DNA of 52,058 nt from the NCBI GenBank assembly GCA_910575585.1, contig CAJTGF010000037.1:1-52058 (forward strand), read 5' to 3'. The translations under genes and the position numbers were made by a program. The notes below the pieces were generated by a model, which was not told the DNA's origin, ran no database searches, and was given only the letters and a program-made list of their open reading frames with translations. Source of the DNA: Clostridiaceae bacterium. Lineage in GTDB: Bacteria > Bacillota > Clostridia > Lachnospirales > Lachnospiraceae. This document shows positions 1-8,717 of this stretch, in pieces. The first letter of the stretch is position 1, and each line of letters starts with the position of its first letter.

Positions 1-95
1 TGGTCTCTGTGTCAACCCCTTTTCTTAAATTTATTGATAAATTTGAGTTAGACCGTAGGATGAGATTTTTTCAATCAGCTTAACTTAATGACATT

Positions 96-240
96 GGATG
101 AGACCAGGAAAACAGGAGGGCCTTACCCCGAGTGTTTTCCGCTTTGGGCTCATCGGAATGTCCGGCATATCTGAACCCGGTCGGCGCCATCCCTCCCTTC
201 CCTCGCTGGCTCCGCCACAATCGCCGACTTTACTCACTTT
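96..240 (+). repeat. Hairpin repeat copy 1 (left arm missing)
   Basis: This copy carries the conserved loop (GAAAACAGGAGGGCC and the complementary GTGTTTTC, 109-138) and the right core GGCATATCTGAACCCGG (164-180). The matching left core, with ATATATGCCATGG, is absent, so the copy is 5'-truncated near base 96. The right flank up to ACTTTACTCACTT resembles the right flank of the copy near 29.6 kb. It ends against the stop codon of the CapA-type gene. The assignment rests on comparison with the copies at 29533, 50785 and 51629. Confidence 0.75.
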
Positions 241-1424
241 CACTGGGCCAGCCTGGTATATCCCCCCGACGACGTACAGGGGATCATGGTCACCTGCGTC
301 CCCTCCTGCCCCCACACCACCTTTAAAAGCGCCGTCTTGGGAATACTGCTGCCAAACACGAAATTCCCCAGGCTGTACACGATCATCTTCCCGTTATACT
401 CCTCCATCTCCTGCAGCACATGGGGATGGCTTCCCACCACCAGATCCGCTCCTGCGTCAATGTAAGCTTTTCCCATGGCCCGCTGGTAATCCTTAGGCTC
501 TGTCTCCCGCTCCACCCCCCAGTGTACGTACACCACCAAAAAGTCGCACTGCTGTCTGGCATCCTGAATGGCCTTAAGAGGCAGCGTAGTATCATAGGTA
601 GAAAATACCCCCGGATGGTCTTTTCCCGCGGCCCAACTGGCATCCATATAGACCCTGGAGGTCCCCAGAAAACCCACGATCTTCTGTCCGATGGTCACTG
701 TCTTTAATGCGCTGGCCCTGTCAAGGTCCTTCCCGCCGCCTACATAGAGGATTTGGGCATCATCCAAAGCCTGGCAGCTGTCCAAAAGCCCTTCCGGCCC
801 AAAATCCAGGATATGGTTGTTGGCCAGCGTCACAATATCCACCCCCATCTCCTGCATCATGTGCATCCTGCTCTCCGGCAGCCGAAAGGTAAACTGCTTA
901 TCCGCAGCCGCAGTCCCCCTTTGGGTAAACGGAAACTCCTGATTCACCATAAAAATGTCCGCTTTGCCGATCTCTGCCCGGATCCCCTCATCGAGAACGC
1001 CGTGGATCCCGCCTGCCTTGTCGTAGGCGTTGAGGACGTGATCGGAAAAATATACATCCCCGCCAAACAGCATCACAATATCCGCTGATCCGGAAACCTC
1101 CTGTTCCTCTGCGGCTTCCTGCCCGTCTTCCTTTGCCTCTGGACTCTGCCCCTGGATAAGGTCCTCCTCCCTCCGGCCAGGATCCCCGCTTCTGTCAACC
1201 GTTTCTGCCTCCCATGCTCCTTTACCGTCTCCCGGTCCCGGATTGCCGCTTCCCTCTATGTTATTATTTGCGCCGTCGGACGCAGCCAACGCCCCGGCCT
1301 CCATGTATTCCCGCCCGTCCCTGGCTCCCCCGCCTTTTATAAGCAGCCCCGCCGCCGCGCCAAACAGCAGTAGGATCCCGATCACCGCCGCCGCGATCAC
1401 TCCGTTTCCTCTTCCCCGCATCAT
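240..1424 (-). CDS. CapA family (poly-gamma-glutamate capsule-type) metallophosphatase-fold protein
   Basis: A single N-terminal membrane segment (about residues 9-29) is followed by a roughly 80-residue acidic and glycine-rich linker and then a PGA_cap domain. Domain motifs visible in order are LFGGDVYFSDHV, LANNHILDFG, VHWGVERE, GSHPHVLQ and YSLGNFVFG. Family members are membrane-anchored proteins with a calcineurin-like fold, some linked to polyglutamate capsule, but no capB or capC genes lie nearby, so a capsule role is not shown. Two adjacent ATG codons follow AGGAGG. The C-terminus abuts hairpin repeat copy 1; the final residues may be altered by it, though the length (394 aa) looks complete. 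Confidence 0.85.
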   Translation of the reverse strand: MMRGRGNGVIAAAVIGILLLFGAAAGLLIKGGGARDGREYMEAGALAASDGANNNIEGSGNPGPGDGKGAWEAETVDRSGDPGRREEDLIQGQSPEAKEDGQEAAEEQEVSGSADIVMLFGGDVYFSDHVLNAYDKAGGIHGVLDEGIRAEIGKADIFMVNQEFPFTQRGTAAADKQFTFRLPESRMHMMQEMGVDIVTLANNHILDFGPEGLLDSCQALDDAQILYVGGGKDLDRASALKTVTIGQKIVGFLGTSRVYMDASWAAGKDHPGVFSTYDTTLPLKAIQDARQQCDFLVVYVHWGVERETEPKDYQRAMGKAYIDAGADLVVGSHPHVLQEMEEYNGKMIVYSLGNFVFGSSIPKTALLKVVWGQEGTQVTMIPCTSSGGYTRLAQ

Positions 1425-1565
1425 TGCCCTCCTGTCCGGATCATGTATCCTTCTTAGCCCTTAAGATCCTGAACTTTTTACCTATCATACTATGGGGACC
1501 GCCTTCTGTCCACCCTATCTTTTGTCGATTTAAAGGCACGAAAATGTAAGGGCAGAAACATGTAA

Positions 1566-1612
1566 GGCACAGGAAAGTCTCCGGTCACCAAAATCTTTCC
1601 TGCGCCTATGTT
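1566..1612 (-). terminator. Possible terminator after degV
   Basis: CAGGAAAG and CTTTCCTG form a stem of about 8-12 bp just downstream of the degV stop. The T-tract is poor, so this is tentative. Confidence 0.4.
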
Positions 1613-1631
1613 ATATCCTGCAGTTTTATCA

Positions 1632-2468
1632 TCAGCAGGCCAAGATCACCCCTCCGTCGCTGGCATACACCGTAGCCACGCCTGCAGTCTCCGTGATCAC
1701 CACATCCTTAAAGGGGACTCTCTTTAGCAGCTCCTCTTTCACAAACTCGGCCCGCTCCCGGTTATTGCAGTGGGCCACCACTGCGGTCTTTTCCTTAGGA
1801 TCTTTAATATTTTTCTCCGCGTAATCACACATCTTCGCCAACGCCTTATTGATCCCCCTGGCCTGGTCCTCCTTGATGATAACGCCCTCTATGGCCCCCA
1901 TCACCGGCTTAATGTTCAGCGCCGTGGCAAAAAACGCCTGCAGTCCCGTAAGACGTCCGTTCTTGCGTAACACATCCAGAGACTCCAATACAAAATATGT
2001 CTTCATTTCCTTCTTAAACGCTTCCGCCTTCTCACACACCTGGTCAAAATCCATGCCGCTCTCACAAAGCCCCTTGATATACAGCCCAATATTCAGCTCC
2101 CCCGCCGAGGCTGACCAGGAATCAATGACCTTGATGTTCTTAGATCCATGCTCCTCCTCATAAAGTTCTTTCCCCAGCACCGCGCTGTTATATGTCCCGC
2201 TTAAATGACTGGACAAGGTGATGACATATACATCCTCCTCCTGACACTCGTACGCCTCCTTGAACATCTCCGGAGAAGGACATGCCGTCTTCGGGCAGTT
2301 GGGGCTGGCCTTCACCAGCTCCAGAAATCTCTTCTGGTCAAACGTCTCATCATCTATCACCTGAGTCTCATCCACCTGCAGCGTCAGAGGAATCATCTGA
2401 AAGCGGGGATCCTTTTTCATCTCATCTGTTAAATCAAGGCAGCTGTCGCCAATAATCTTATAGCTCAT
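1632..2468 (-). CDS. DegV family fatty-acid-binding protein
   Basis: A DegV/EDD-fold protein of 278 aa, the usual family length. The N-terminus IIGDSCLDLT matches the family opening, and the central TISSHLSGTYNSA-type motif appears as TLSSHLSGTYNSA. Members bind fatty acids, and some deliver acyl chains to fatty acid kinase FakA; no fakA is in the window, so the partner is unknown. The start follows AGGAGGGACGAT. A possible promoter (TATAAT at 2520-2525, weak -35 at 2542-2547) lies upstream. It stands alone between ftsH and the CapA-type gene. Confidence 0.9.
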   Translation of the reverse strand: MSYKIIGDSCLDLTDEMKKDPRFQMIPLTLQVDETQVIDDETFDQKRFLELVKASPNCPKTACPSPEMFKEAYECQEEDVYVITLSSHLSGTYNSAVLGKELYEEEHGSKNIKVIDSWSASAGELNIGLYIKGLCESGMDFDQVCEKAEAFKKEMKTYFVLESLDVLRKNGRLTGLQAFFATALNIKPVMGAIEGVIIKEDQARGINKALAKMCDYAEKNIKDPKEKTAVVAHCNNRERAEFVKEELLKRVPFKDVVITETAGVATVYASDGGVILAC

Positions 2469-2588
2469 ATCGTCCCTCCTAAAAACCTTTACTATATAAC
2501 ATAGTTTTGATTACTACATATTATAGCACACTTTTTACAAATTACAATAGAAAGAAACGAGGAAGGCTGGCTGATCACAAAATAGAAA

Positions 2589-2623
2589 AGCCATCTGCGC
2601 ATATCAACTTGCAGATGGCTTAA
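2589..2623 (-). terminator. Rho-independent terminator after ftsH
   Basis: AAGCCATCTGC pairs with GCAGATGGCTT; on the minus strand the stem runs into a T-rich tract just past the ftsH stop. Confidence 0.75.
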
Positions 2624-2626
2624 AAA

Positions 2627-4540
2627 CTATCCTATGTTTTCAGAGTCATTTTCCGAACCTTCTTTTTCTTCCTCTTCCGGCTCGGGCAGTCCCTTGCACT
2701 CCCTGAATATCTTCATAAACTCCTTGCCGGTGATGGTCTCTTTCTCGATCAAAAACTCCGCGATCTTATCCATAACCTCCCGGTTCTCGCCAAGAAGCCT
2801 CTTGGCCTCCTCATAGGATTCCTTTAACATCCTCATGACTTCCTGGTCGATCTCCGCCGCCGTGGCCTCGCCGCAGTTTAACACCATCCTGCCGCTTAAA
2901 TACTGGTCTTCCTGGGTGGCAAGACCCATCAGGCCGAACTTCTTTGACATCCCGTACTGGGTCACCATGGCCCTGGCGATCCTGGTGGCTTTCTCAATAT
3001 CATTGGACGCCCCGGTGGTCACGGTCTCAAACACCAATTCCTCCGCCGCCCTGCCTGCCAAAGCCCCCACCAGCATGGCCTTTAACTCTTTCTCCGTGTT
3101 CAGGTACTTTTCCTCCTCCGGAACCTGCATCACATATCCCAGAGCGCCCATGGTCCTTGGCACGATGGTAATCTTCTGAACCGGCTCCGCGTCCTTCTGC
3201 AGCGCGCTGACAAGGGCGTGGCCCACCTCATGGTAAGATACGATGCGCCGCTCTTCTTTGCTTAAGATCCTGTCTTTCTTCTCCTTGCCCACCAGGACCA
3301 CTTCCACGGCCTCAAACAGATCCTTCTGGCTCACTGCGTTCCTGCCGTTCTTCACCGCCAGGATGGCCGCCTCATTGATCATATTGGCAAGATCGGATCC
3401 GACGGCCCCGGACGTAGCCAGGGCAATGGCCTCCAGGTCCACTGTCTCATCCAGAGCCACATTTTTCGAGTGAACCTTTAAGGTGTTGACTCTTCCCTTC
3501 AGATCCGGCTTATCCACGATAATCCGCCGGTCAAACCGTCCCGGACGCAAAAGAGCCGGGTCTAAGATCTCTGGACGGTTGGTGGCTGCCAGCACCAGAA
3601 GTCCCTTGGAGGAGTCAAACCCATCCATCTCTGACAAAAGCTGGTTCAGAGTCTGCTCCCGCTCGTCGTTGCCGCCGCCAAAACGGGAATCACGGCTCTT
3701 TCCGATGGCATCCACCTCGTCAATAAAGATAATGCAGGGAGCGCTGTCCTGCGCCTGCTTAAACAGATCGCGGACACGAGAAGCTCCCACGCCTACAAAC
3801 ATCTCCACAAAATCAGAACCTGACAGGGAGAAAAACGGAACCTTGGCTTCCCCGGCCACAGCCTTGGCCAGAAGGGTCTTGCCGGTTCCCGGAGGCCCCA
3901 CCAAAAGAGCGCCCTTGGGGAGCTTCGCCCCGATATGGGTATACTTGCCGGGATTGTGAAGGAAATCCACGATCTCCACCAGGGACTCCTTGGCCTCGTC
4001 CTGACCGGCCACATCTACGAACGTGATGCCGGTCTCTTTCTGCATATGCATCTTGGCCGTGCTCTTGCCAACGCCCATGATCCCGCCGCCGCCCATGCGC
4101 CGCATCATGAAATTCATAAACAGCACCAGACAGCCAAACATCAGGGCAAAGCTGATCAGATTCTCCAACCAGATGCTGTTGTTGCTTGCCTCCTGACGGC
4201 TCTCCACTCCCGCCTCCACCAGACGCCTGGTCAGCTGGTCGCCGCCTTCCATCCTGACAGAGATATATTCGATATTGGGCTTGTAGCCGTCCGCGCCTTC
4301 CTTAGTCCAGAACGAAACCTCCGCCCCGCCTACCTGAACCTTATCCACCAGGCCGTCCTCCAGGGCTTCCACAAACTGGCTGTAGGGAACCTCCTGGGTG
4401 CTTCCCATGCCCCGCAGGTAATCTCCCATCTTAAAAATACAGACAAAGGTAATCAGCGCCGCTACCAATATAATGATCATAGTCTGGCCGGATCCCTGGC
4501 CCGGCATCCTACCGTCGCCTTTGTTATTATTATTTTCCAT
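2627..4540 (-). CDS. ftsH: ATP-dependent zinc metalloprotease FtsH
   Basis: A membrane AAA+ protease that degrades misfolded and regulatory membrane proteins. Two membrane segments (about 20-36 and 127-145) bracket the extracytoplasmic domain. The Walker A GPPGTGKT is at 215-222, Walker B around IDEVDAIG at 273-280, the second region of homology with RPGRFDR near 332-338, and the zinc site HEVGH at 437-441. The 637-aa length is normal, with an acidic tail. It has its own sigma-A-type promoter and a terminator, so it is probably monocistronic. Heat-shock control is not evident. Confidence 0.97.
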   Translation of the reverse strand: MENNNNKGDGRMPGQGSGQTMIIILVAALITFVCIFKMGDYLRGMGSTQEVPYSQFVEALEDGLVDKVQVGGAEVSFWTKEGADGYKPNIEYISVRMEGGDQLTRRLVEAGVESRQEASNNSIWLENLISFALMFGCLVLFMNFMMRRMGGGGIMGVGKSTAKMHMQKETGITFVDVAGQDEAKESLVEIVDFLHNPGKYTHIGAKLPKGALLVGPPGTGKTLLAKAVAGEAKVPFFSLSGSDFVEMFVGVGASRVRDLFKQAQDSAPCIIFIDEVDAIGKSRDSRFGGGNDEREQTLNQLLSEMDGFDSSKGLLVLAATNRPEILDPALLRPGRFDRRIIVDKPDLKGRVNTLKVHSKNVALDETVDLEAIALATSGAVGSDLANMINEAAILAVKNGRNAVSQKDLFEAVEVVLVGKEKKDRILSKEERRIVSYHEVGHALVSALQKDAEPVQKITIVPRTMGALGYVMQVPEEEKYLNTEKELKAMLVGALAGRAAEELVFETVTTGASNDIEKATRIARAMVTQYGMSKKFGLMGLATQEDQYLSGRMVLNCGEATAAEIDQEVMRMLKESYEEAKRLLGENREVMDKIAEFLIEKETITGKEFMKIFRECKGLPEPEEEEKEGSENDSENIG

Positions 4541-4592
4541 AAATTCTTTTTCTCCCTCTTCCTGTGCCGGCTATTTTATGCCATACCTTTCT

Positions 4593-4621
4593 ATTATAGT
4601 GTCAGTCTCCCCATAAATCAA
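4593..4621 (-). promoter_or_regulatory. Sigma-A promoter of ftsH
   Basis: On the minus strand, TTGATT (4616-4621), a 17-bp spacer and TATAAT (4593-4598), about 50 bp before the start codon. Confidence 0.7.
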
Positions 4622-4663
4622 GGAAACTGTCCTAAAAAAAGTATAAAAAATCTGTATAACGCA

Positions 4664-4708
4664 AAAACCCTGTAAATACGTTCCAGTTTCCGCATTTACA
4701 GGGGTTTT
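4664..4708 (-). terminator. Terminator of the tRNA-Gln transcript
   Basis: AACCCCTGTAAAT pairs with ATTTACAGGGTTTTT on the minus strand immediately 3' of tRNA-Gln, followed by T residues. Confidence 0.75.
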
Positions 4709-4714
4709 TGAGAG

Positions 4715-4787
4715 CTGGGCTAGTTGGATTCGAACCAACGAAATGCAGGAGTCAAAGTCCTGTGCCTTACCGCTTGGCGATAGCCCA
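4715..4787 (-). tRNA. tRNA-Gln (anticodon TTG)
   Basis: Cloverleaf readable on the minus strand: acceptor TGGGCTA pairs with TAGCCCA, anticodon stem CAGGA/TCCTG around loop CTTTGAC gives TTG, and a GGTTCGAATCC T-arm is present. CCA is not encoded. It has its own promoter and terminator, unlike the four upstream tRNAs. Confidence 0.95.
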
Positions 4788-4828
4788 TCACCGGAAAAAC
4801 CTGTGGTTTTGTCCTCACATACCGATAT

Positions 4829-4857
4829 ATAATACCATAGATCCTTCATGTTTGCAA
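4829..4857 (-). promoter_or_regulatory. Promoter of tRNA-Gln
   Basis: Minus strand TTGCAA (4852-4857), 17-bp spacer, TATTAT (4829-4834), about 40 bp upstream of the tRNA. Together with the terminator after tRNA-His this makes tRNA-Gln a separate transcript. Confidence 0.6.
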
Positions 4858-5025
4858 GACCTAAATCCAGGTTTTTCAGTCCCTTCCAAACCCATGGTTA
4901 CTGTTCTCAAGTACCCTGTGAACGTAACCGCATATCCCCATTTAAAATCGCCTGCGGCGATTGGGCGTATGCTTTGCCCCCGTAACGGTACTGGTCCATG
5001 CTCCCACAATGCCAAAACAGTAAAA

Positions 5026-5053
5026 AAGCACCTGACTCTCATCAGATGCTTCT
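5026..5053 (-). terminator. Terminator after the tRNA Pro-Gly-Arg-His transcript
   Basis: Minus strand AAGCATCTGA and TCAGGTGCTT form a stem followed by TTTTTT, just 3' of tRNA-His. The roughly 170 bp between this and the tRNA-Gln promoter show no gene. Confidence 0.75.
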
Positions 5054-5058
5054 TATAG

Positions 5059-5133
5059 GGTGGATACAGGGATTCGAACCCTGGACCTCCAGAGCCACAA
5101 TCTGGCGCGCTAACCAACTGCGCTATACCCACC
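5059..5133 (-). tRNA. tRNA-His (anticodon GTG)
   Basis: Acceptor GTGGGTA/TATCCAC with the extra 5' G opposite C that is diagnostic for histidine tRNAs. Anticodon loop ATTGTGG between CCAGA-type arms gives GTG. Last of four tRNAs in one transcript. Confidence 0.95.
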
Positions 5134-5146
5134 ATATTTTTTACAA

Positions 5147-5220
<74 letters not shown>

Positions 5221-5223
5221 GTA

Positions 5224-5294
5224 AGCGGGTGATGGGAATCGAACCCACGTATCCAGCTTGGAAGGCTGGTGTTCTACCATTGAACTACACCCGC
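5224..5294 (-). tRNA. tRNA-Gly (anticodon TCC)
   Basis: Acceptor GCGGGTG/CACCCGC; anticodon loop CTTCCAA in stem CCAGC/GCTGG gives TCC. Lies 3 bp from tRNA-Arg. Confidence 0.95.
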
Positions 5295-5312
5295 GCAGTT
5301 TATATCCTACAA

Positions 5313-5387
5313 TCGGGGTGACAGGATTCGAACCTGCGACTTCCTGGTCCCAAACCAGGCGCTCTAGCCAAACTGAGCCACACCCCG
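5313..5387 (-). tRNA. tRNA-Pro (anticodon TGG)
   Basis: Acceptor CGGGGTG/CACCCCG; anticodon loop TTTGGGA in stem CCTGG/CCAGG gives TGG. First tRNA of the transcript, about 40 bp from a consensus promoter. Confidence 0.95.
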
Positions 5388-5424
5388 ATGTGCATAAAAA
5401 GTGCTTTTCCGCAACGCAAGGATT

Positions 5425-5453
5425 ATTATATACTAATCACTATTTCTTGTCAA
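5425..5453 (-). promoter_or_regulatory. Perfect consensus sigma-A promoter of the tRNA cluster
   Basis: Minus strand TTGACA (5448-5453), exactly 17 bp, TATAAT (5425-5430). A perfect match suits a stable-RNA promoter. Confidence 0.85.
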
Positions 5454-5735
5454 CCACTTTTTTACACTTTACCGCAAATTTTACACGTTATCTTATTTTT
5501 ACCGTCCTCACCGGTTCTCTTCGCGCTCCAGGCGTCGTCCTTTTTGGCCTTTGCTTATTTAAGCCTCATCCGGAACGCTCTCATCCCCCGGCAGCTCTAC
5601 CACACCCGATCCCACCACGCCCGGACACGGGCCCATATGCCGGAGTCTTTACGTTTCTCTGCCTCCGGGACTTGGCCCTGGGGCTCCTCCTGCTCCTTTT
5701 CTCTTATGGCCCATAACAGCCCCAGCCTGTCACCG
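5454..5735. other. Non-coding spacer between the tRNA promoter and the phosphoesterase gene
   Basis: About 280 bp, AT-rich near the promoter and GC-rich afterwards. I see no convincing gene, repeat or strong hairpin; open frames here lack ribosome binding sites. Confidence 0.5.
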
Positions 5736-6221
5736 CTAAAGATACCTCTGGTCATAGTCGATCCGGCCATCGTCATAAACCGTTATGACCATATAGGAAG
5801 GTTGCCTTCCCTCCTGGCGGGGATAGGACAGGCTTCCCGGATTTAACACGGTCACTCCGTTTACTTTGTCAAGAAACGGCCTGTGGGTATGACCGTACAT
5901 GGCGATGTCGCAGCCGCGGCTTTTGGCCTCATCCGCCAGCCCTTCCGGCCCCATGGACACGCCGTAGTAATGGCCGTGGGTTAAAAGCGCCTTGTAAGGC
6001 CCTATTTCCATCTCAAGTTCCCTCTCAAGCCTGGAAAAAAAATCATTGTTCCCAAGGACCATGGCCATCTTGCAGCCCTCCCCGGCCCACTCCGGTATCC
6101 ACTGCTCGCTGCCCTCCGCATCGCCTAAATGGATCAGCATATCAAGGGGCTTTTCCTTTCCGATCACTAACTGCAGATTATCATCCTTCCGGTGCGTATC
6201 GCTGACAACCAGGATTTTCAT
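5736..6221 (-). CDS. YfcE/MJ0936-type metallophosphoesterase
   Basis: A compact calcineurin-like phosphodiesterase of 161 aa. Metal-ligand motifs are visible: SDTHRKDDN at the N-terminus, GNND near the middle and GHTHRP towards the C-terminus, with NPGSLSYPR matching the family's NPGS signature. Family enzymes hydrolyse phosphodiesters in vitro; the natural substrate is often unknown. The start codon overlaps the stop of the upstream dITPase gene (shared base 6221), so the two are translationally coupled. A second, related phosphoesterase lies at 9910-10452. Confidence 0.88.
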   Translation of the reverse strand: MKILVVSDTHRKDDNLQLVIGKEKPLDMLIHLGDAEGSEQWIPEWAGEGCKMAMVLGNNDFFSRLERELEMEIGPYKALLTHGHYYGVSMGPEGLADEAKSRGCDIAMYGHTHRPFLDKVNGVTVLNPGSLSYPRQEGRQPSYMVITVYDDGRIDYDQRYL

Positions 6222-6850
6222 CAGTTCTCCTCCCCATACAGACTCTTTAATTTTTCTTTCATGGCCTCCAGGGCTTTTCCCCTGTGACTGATCTCGTTTT
6301 TCTTCTCAATCGGGATCTGGGCGGACGTCACTCCGTACTCCGGCAGATAAAAAATAGGGTCGTACCCAAACCCGCCGCTGCCTGCCGGTTCATGGGCGAT
6401 CAGCCCCTCCACCGTCCCCTCTGTGTCAAGGACCGTTCCGTCGGGAAGCGCGGCGGCAATGGCGCTGACAAACCTGGCTGCCCGCTCCTCCTCCTTGGCC
6501 CCTTCCATCCGGTCAATGATCACCTGGTTCTTCACATCATAAGAGGTATCCTCCCCCAGATAGCGGGCCGAATAGATCCCCGGCTCACCGCCCAGATAAT
6601 CCACCACCAGCCCCGAGTCGTCCGCCAGGACGATGCTGCCTTCATCGCGGTAGCGCTCCCTGGCCTTCTCCCACACAGCTCTGGCCTTTATCCGGGCGTT
6701 CTCCCCAAAGGTCCTGCCGTTTTCCTCAACCTCGCAGCTTACGCCGGCCTCCTTCATGGACAGTACCTCCATGCCCAGATCAGCCAGGATCAGCCGCGCC
6801 TCCCGCATCTTTCCCTCATTTCCCGTTGCAAATATGATCCTGTATCCCAT
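6221..6850 (-). CDS. RdgB/HAM1-type XTP/dITP diphosphatase
   Basis: Hydrolyses non-canonical purine nucleoside triphosphates (XTP, dITP, ITP), preventing their incorporation into nucleic acid. The opening IIFATGNEGKMREA matches the family substrate-binding start (TxNxxK), LADDSGLVVD carries the catalytic acidic residues, and GGFGYDPIFYLPE with ISHRGKAL near the end are signature segments. At 209 aa it is standard length. It overlaps the phosphoesterase downstream by one base, a pairing I recall as common in clostridia. Confidence 0.95.
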   Translation of the reverse strand: MGYRIIFATGNEGKMREARLILADLGMEVLSMKEAGVSCEVEENGRTFGENARIKARAVWEKARERYRDEGSIVLADDSGLVVDYLGGEPGIYSARYLGEDTSYDVKNQVIIDRMEGAKEEERAARFVSAIAAALPDGTVLDTEGTVEGLIAHEPAGSGGFGYDPIFYLPEYGVTSAQIPIEKKNEISHRGKALEAMKEKLKSLYGEEN

Positions 6851-6902
6851 GATCTCTTCCTCTCATCCCTGCCGCATTTTCTCCAGAAGCCCGCCGTTTC
6901 CT

Positions 6903-8717
6903 TTACCCGTCTCCTGGTTTCTTATCCTTAACTGTGTCCCCATACCCTTTCAGGCACAGATTACACTGATACCGCTCCTCCATAGGCTCCCACTTCACGC
7001 CGTCCAGACTGATATAGCTTTCTCCGTCCGTCACGTCCGCCGATGCCGTGGCGTCATCCGCCCGGTATTCCACCGCAAGCGGGTGGACGGCTCCCGGCGT
7101 CCTTACCTTCAGGATCAGAGCAAACCGCTCCCCCGGTTTTAGCCTTTCCGGCTCCTGAAACAAAACGGTGTAAAAACCGCTGTACGCTACAACGCCGCCG
7201 GCCACCGGCTTTCGGTTTGCCAAACTCTCCGCTTTGCCGACGTCATGGACTACATAGATCTCATAAGACGTATCCGGTCCCGCGGCATAAAAGCCTGCCG
7301 CTCTCAAAAGTTCCTCTTCACGGGCCTCATAGACATTGGCTCCAAAAGCCGTGTCCGAGCCGTATCCCACCTGCCCTACCCATCCGCACAGATCGCTCTG
7401 ATAAAGGGTGTCATAATTATCCGCAGGCTGGATCCCGGTGTAGACCAGGCTGTTGCCTCCGATATTGGCGTCAAAATAGGATACGTAAAAATAGCCTCCG
7501 TCTCCAAAAGCCTCTCCCCAGCTGCTGACGCACAAAAAGGCGCCGTCTCCCTCCGGCTGGATCTGAAAATTCTCTCTGGAGTATCCGTCGTCCCAGCCTA
7601 CGATGACCACATCATGGTTGGGGATCTCCTCCCCCTGGTAGCAGTAGGAACTGGTTTCTTCCTTATAATAGTCCGAACGGCTGTCAGAGCCTGTAATGGA
7701 CGTGTACAGGGAGCTTTGGACTCCGCCGTGAAAAAATACCGCCTTTTTGATGGCCTCATAATCCCCGGAAGGCAGGATCTGTATCTCCTGGACATGAACA
7801 TCCGGCTCCAATCCCTCGGGAGAGATGCCGTCCCCGTAAGGGTCAAGGCTTTCCAGCACCGGCCCCTGCCATCCAAGAAGATAGGCCATGGACATGGTGT
7901 ACTCCCCGCCGTCCTTCTGATCTAAAGAAAAGCTGTTGTGGAGAGACATGTGGTCTGCGGAAAATTCCCGGACATCCTGGGGGCGAAGAGCAGTCTCCAC
8001 CGCCGTAAGCGACGCAAACGACCAGCATGTCCCATAGCTTCCCTGATCCCTGACTCTGGTGGAGCGGCCTGTGTCCCGATAATCATAGGACTCTGGCAGT
8101 CCCCGGCTTTTGTAGGGATCCTCCGGCTCCAGGCAGATCCTACCCCTTCGGGGATCCGCCTTTGTCCGGTATCCAAACCCGCTGCACAGGGCCTCAAGAG
8201 GCAAATAGGTCATGCCCTCCCGCTCCGCCGGACTGCTGCCCAGCAAACGGCTGTTAAGTCCCTGTCTCATGACTTTGCTGCCCTTTTTTAGTGTCACACA
8301 GACGCTGCCCTGCTGCAGCAAAATACGGGAATCAGGATATTCCAGCACTCTGATCTCCAGAACCTCCTCCGCAAACTCCCTGGACACCAGGACATCCAGG
8401 GAACCATTTCCCGCTGCCACGGCTCCATAAACTCTCTGCCCGGTCTCCACCAGCACGTTTTTGGGATTGGAAAGGCTCCATCCCCAAAGGCTGCCGCTTA
8501 TGTCGTCTTCCTGCGCCAACCTCTCTTTCGGGGACCTGTCCCTTTTCTCCCGGCCCGCATCTTGGGCCTCCCTGGAAGGGATCTCCTTTCCGCCCTGGCC
8601 GCCGGCGGCAAAAGAAGGCGCCTCCTGATCCCCAGCCTCACGGCCCAAAGAAGCCCATATAAGCCCCATAAGCGCAAACGCCGCAGCCGCCCTGGTTACC
8701 CTCAATCGCCTTTCCAT
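6903..8717 (-). CDS. Secreted papain-like (C1) protease homologue with a variant active site
   Basis: The N-terminus has a hydrophobic signal segment (about 9-25). Residues about 118-197 resemble a copper-amine-oxidase-like N-terminal domain, followed by a papain-fold domain. QGSYGTCWSF places the catalytic Cys at 231 and NHDVVIVGWDD the His at 368. Where family members have NSWG, this protein has SSWG (398-401), so the usual catalytic Asn is Ser. The segment after that, GDGGYFYVSYFD, is typical of the bacterial lectin-like-domain C1 group, and the C-terminal 170 residues fit its beta-rich domain. The start overlaps the methyltransferase gene by 16 bp. Activity is uncertain because of the substitution. 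Confidence 0.85.
   Translation of the reverse strand: MERRLRVTRAAAAFALMGLIWASLGREAGDQEAPSFAAGGQGGKEIPSREAQDAGREKRDRSPKERLAQEDDISGSLWGWSLSNPKNVLVETGQRVYGAVAAGNGSLDVLVSREFAEEVLEIRVLEYPDSRILLQQGSVCVTLKKGSKVMRQGLNSRLLGSSPAEREGMTYLPLEALCSGFGYRTKADPRRGRICLEPEDPYKSRGLPESYDYRDTGRSTRVRDQGSYGTCWSFASLTAVETALRPQDVREFSADHMSLHNSFSLDQKDGGEYTMSMAYLLGWQGPVLESLDPYGDGISPEGLEPDVHVQEIQILPSGDYEAIKKAVFFHGGVQSSLYTSITGSDSRSDYYKEETSSYCYQGEEIPNHDVVIVGWDDGYSRENFQIQPEGDGAFLCVSSWGEAFGDGGYFYVSYFDANIGGNSLVYTGIQPADNYDTLYQSDLCGWVGQVGYGSDTAFGANVYEAREEELLRAAGFYAAGPDTSYEIYVVHDVGKAESLANRKPVAGGVVAYSGFYTVLFQEPERLKPGERFALILKVRTPGAVHPLAVEYRADDATASADVTDGESYISLDGVKWEPMEERYQCNLCLKGYGDTVKDKKPGDG

Noticed and set aside
240-1424. CapA-type gene as a pseudogene cut by hairpin copy 1
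   Set aside because: All domain motifs are present and the length is normal; only the last few residues may be affected.
3935-4675. 246-residue plus-strand frame opposite ftsH
   Set aside because: Shadow of the highly conserved ftsH reading frame; no ribosome site or recognisable domain.
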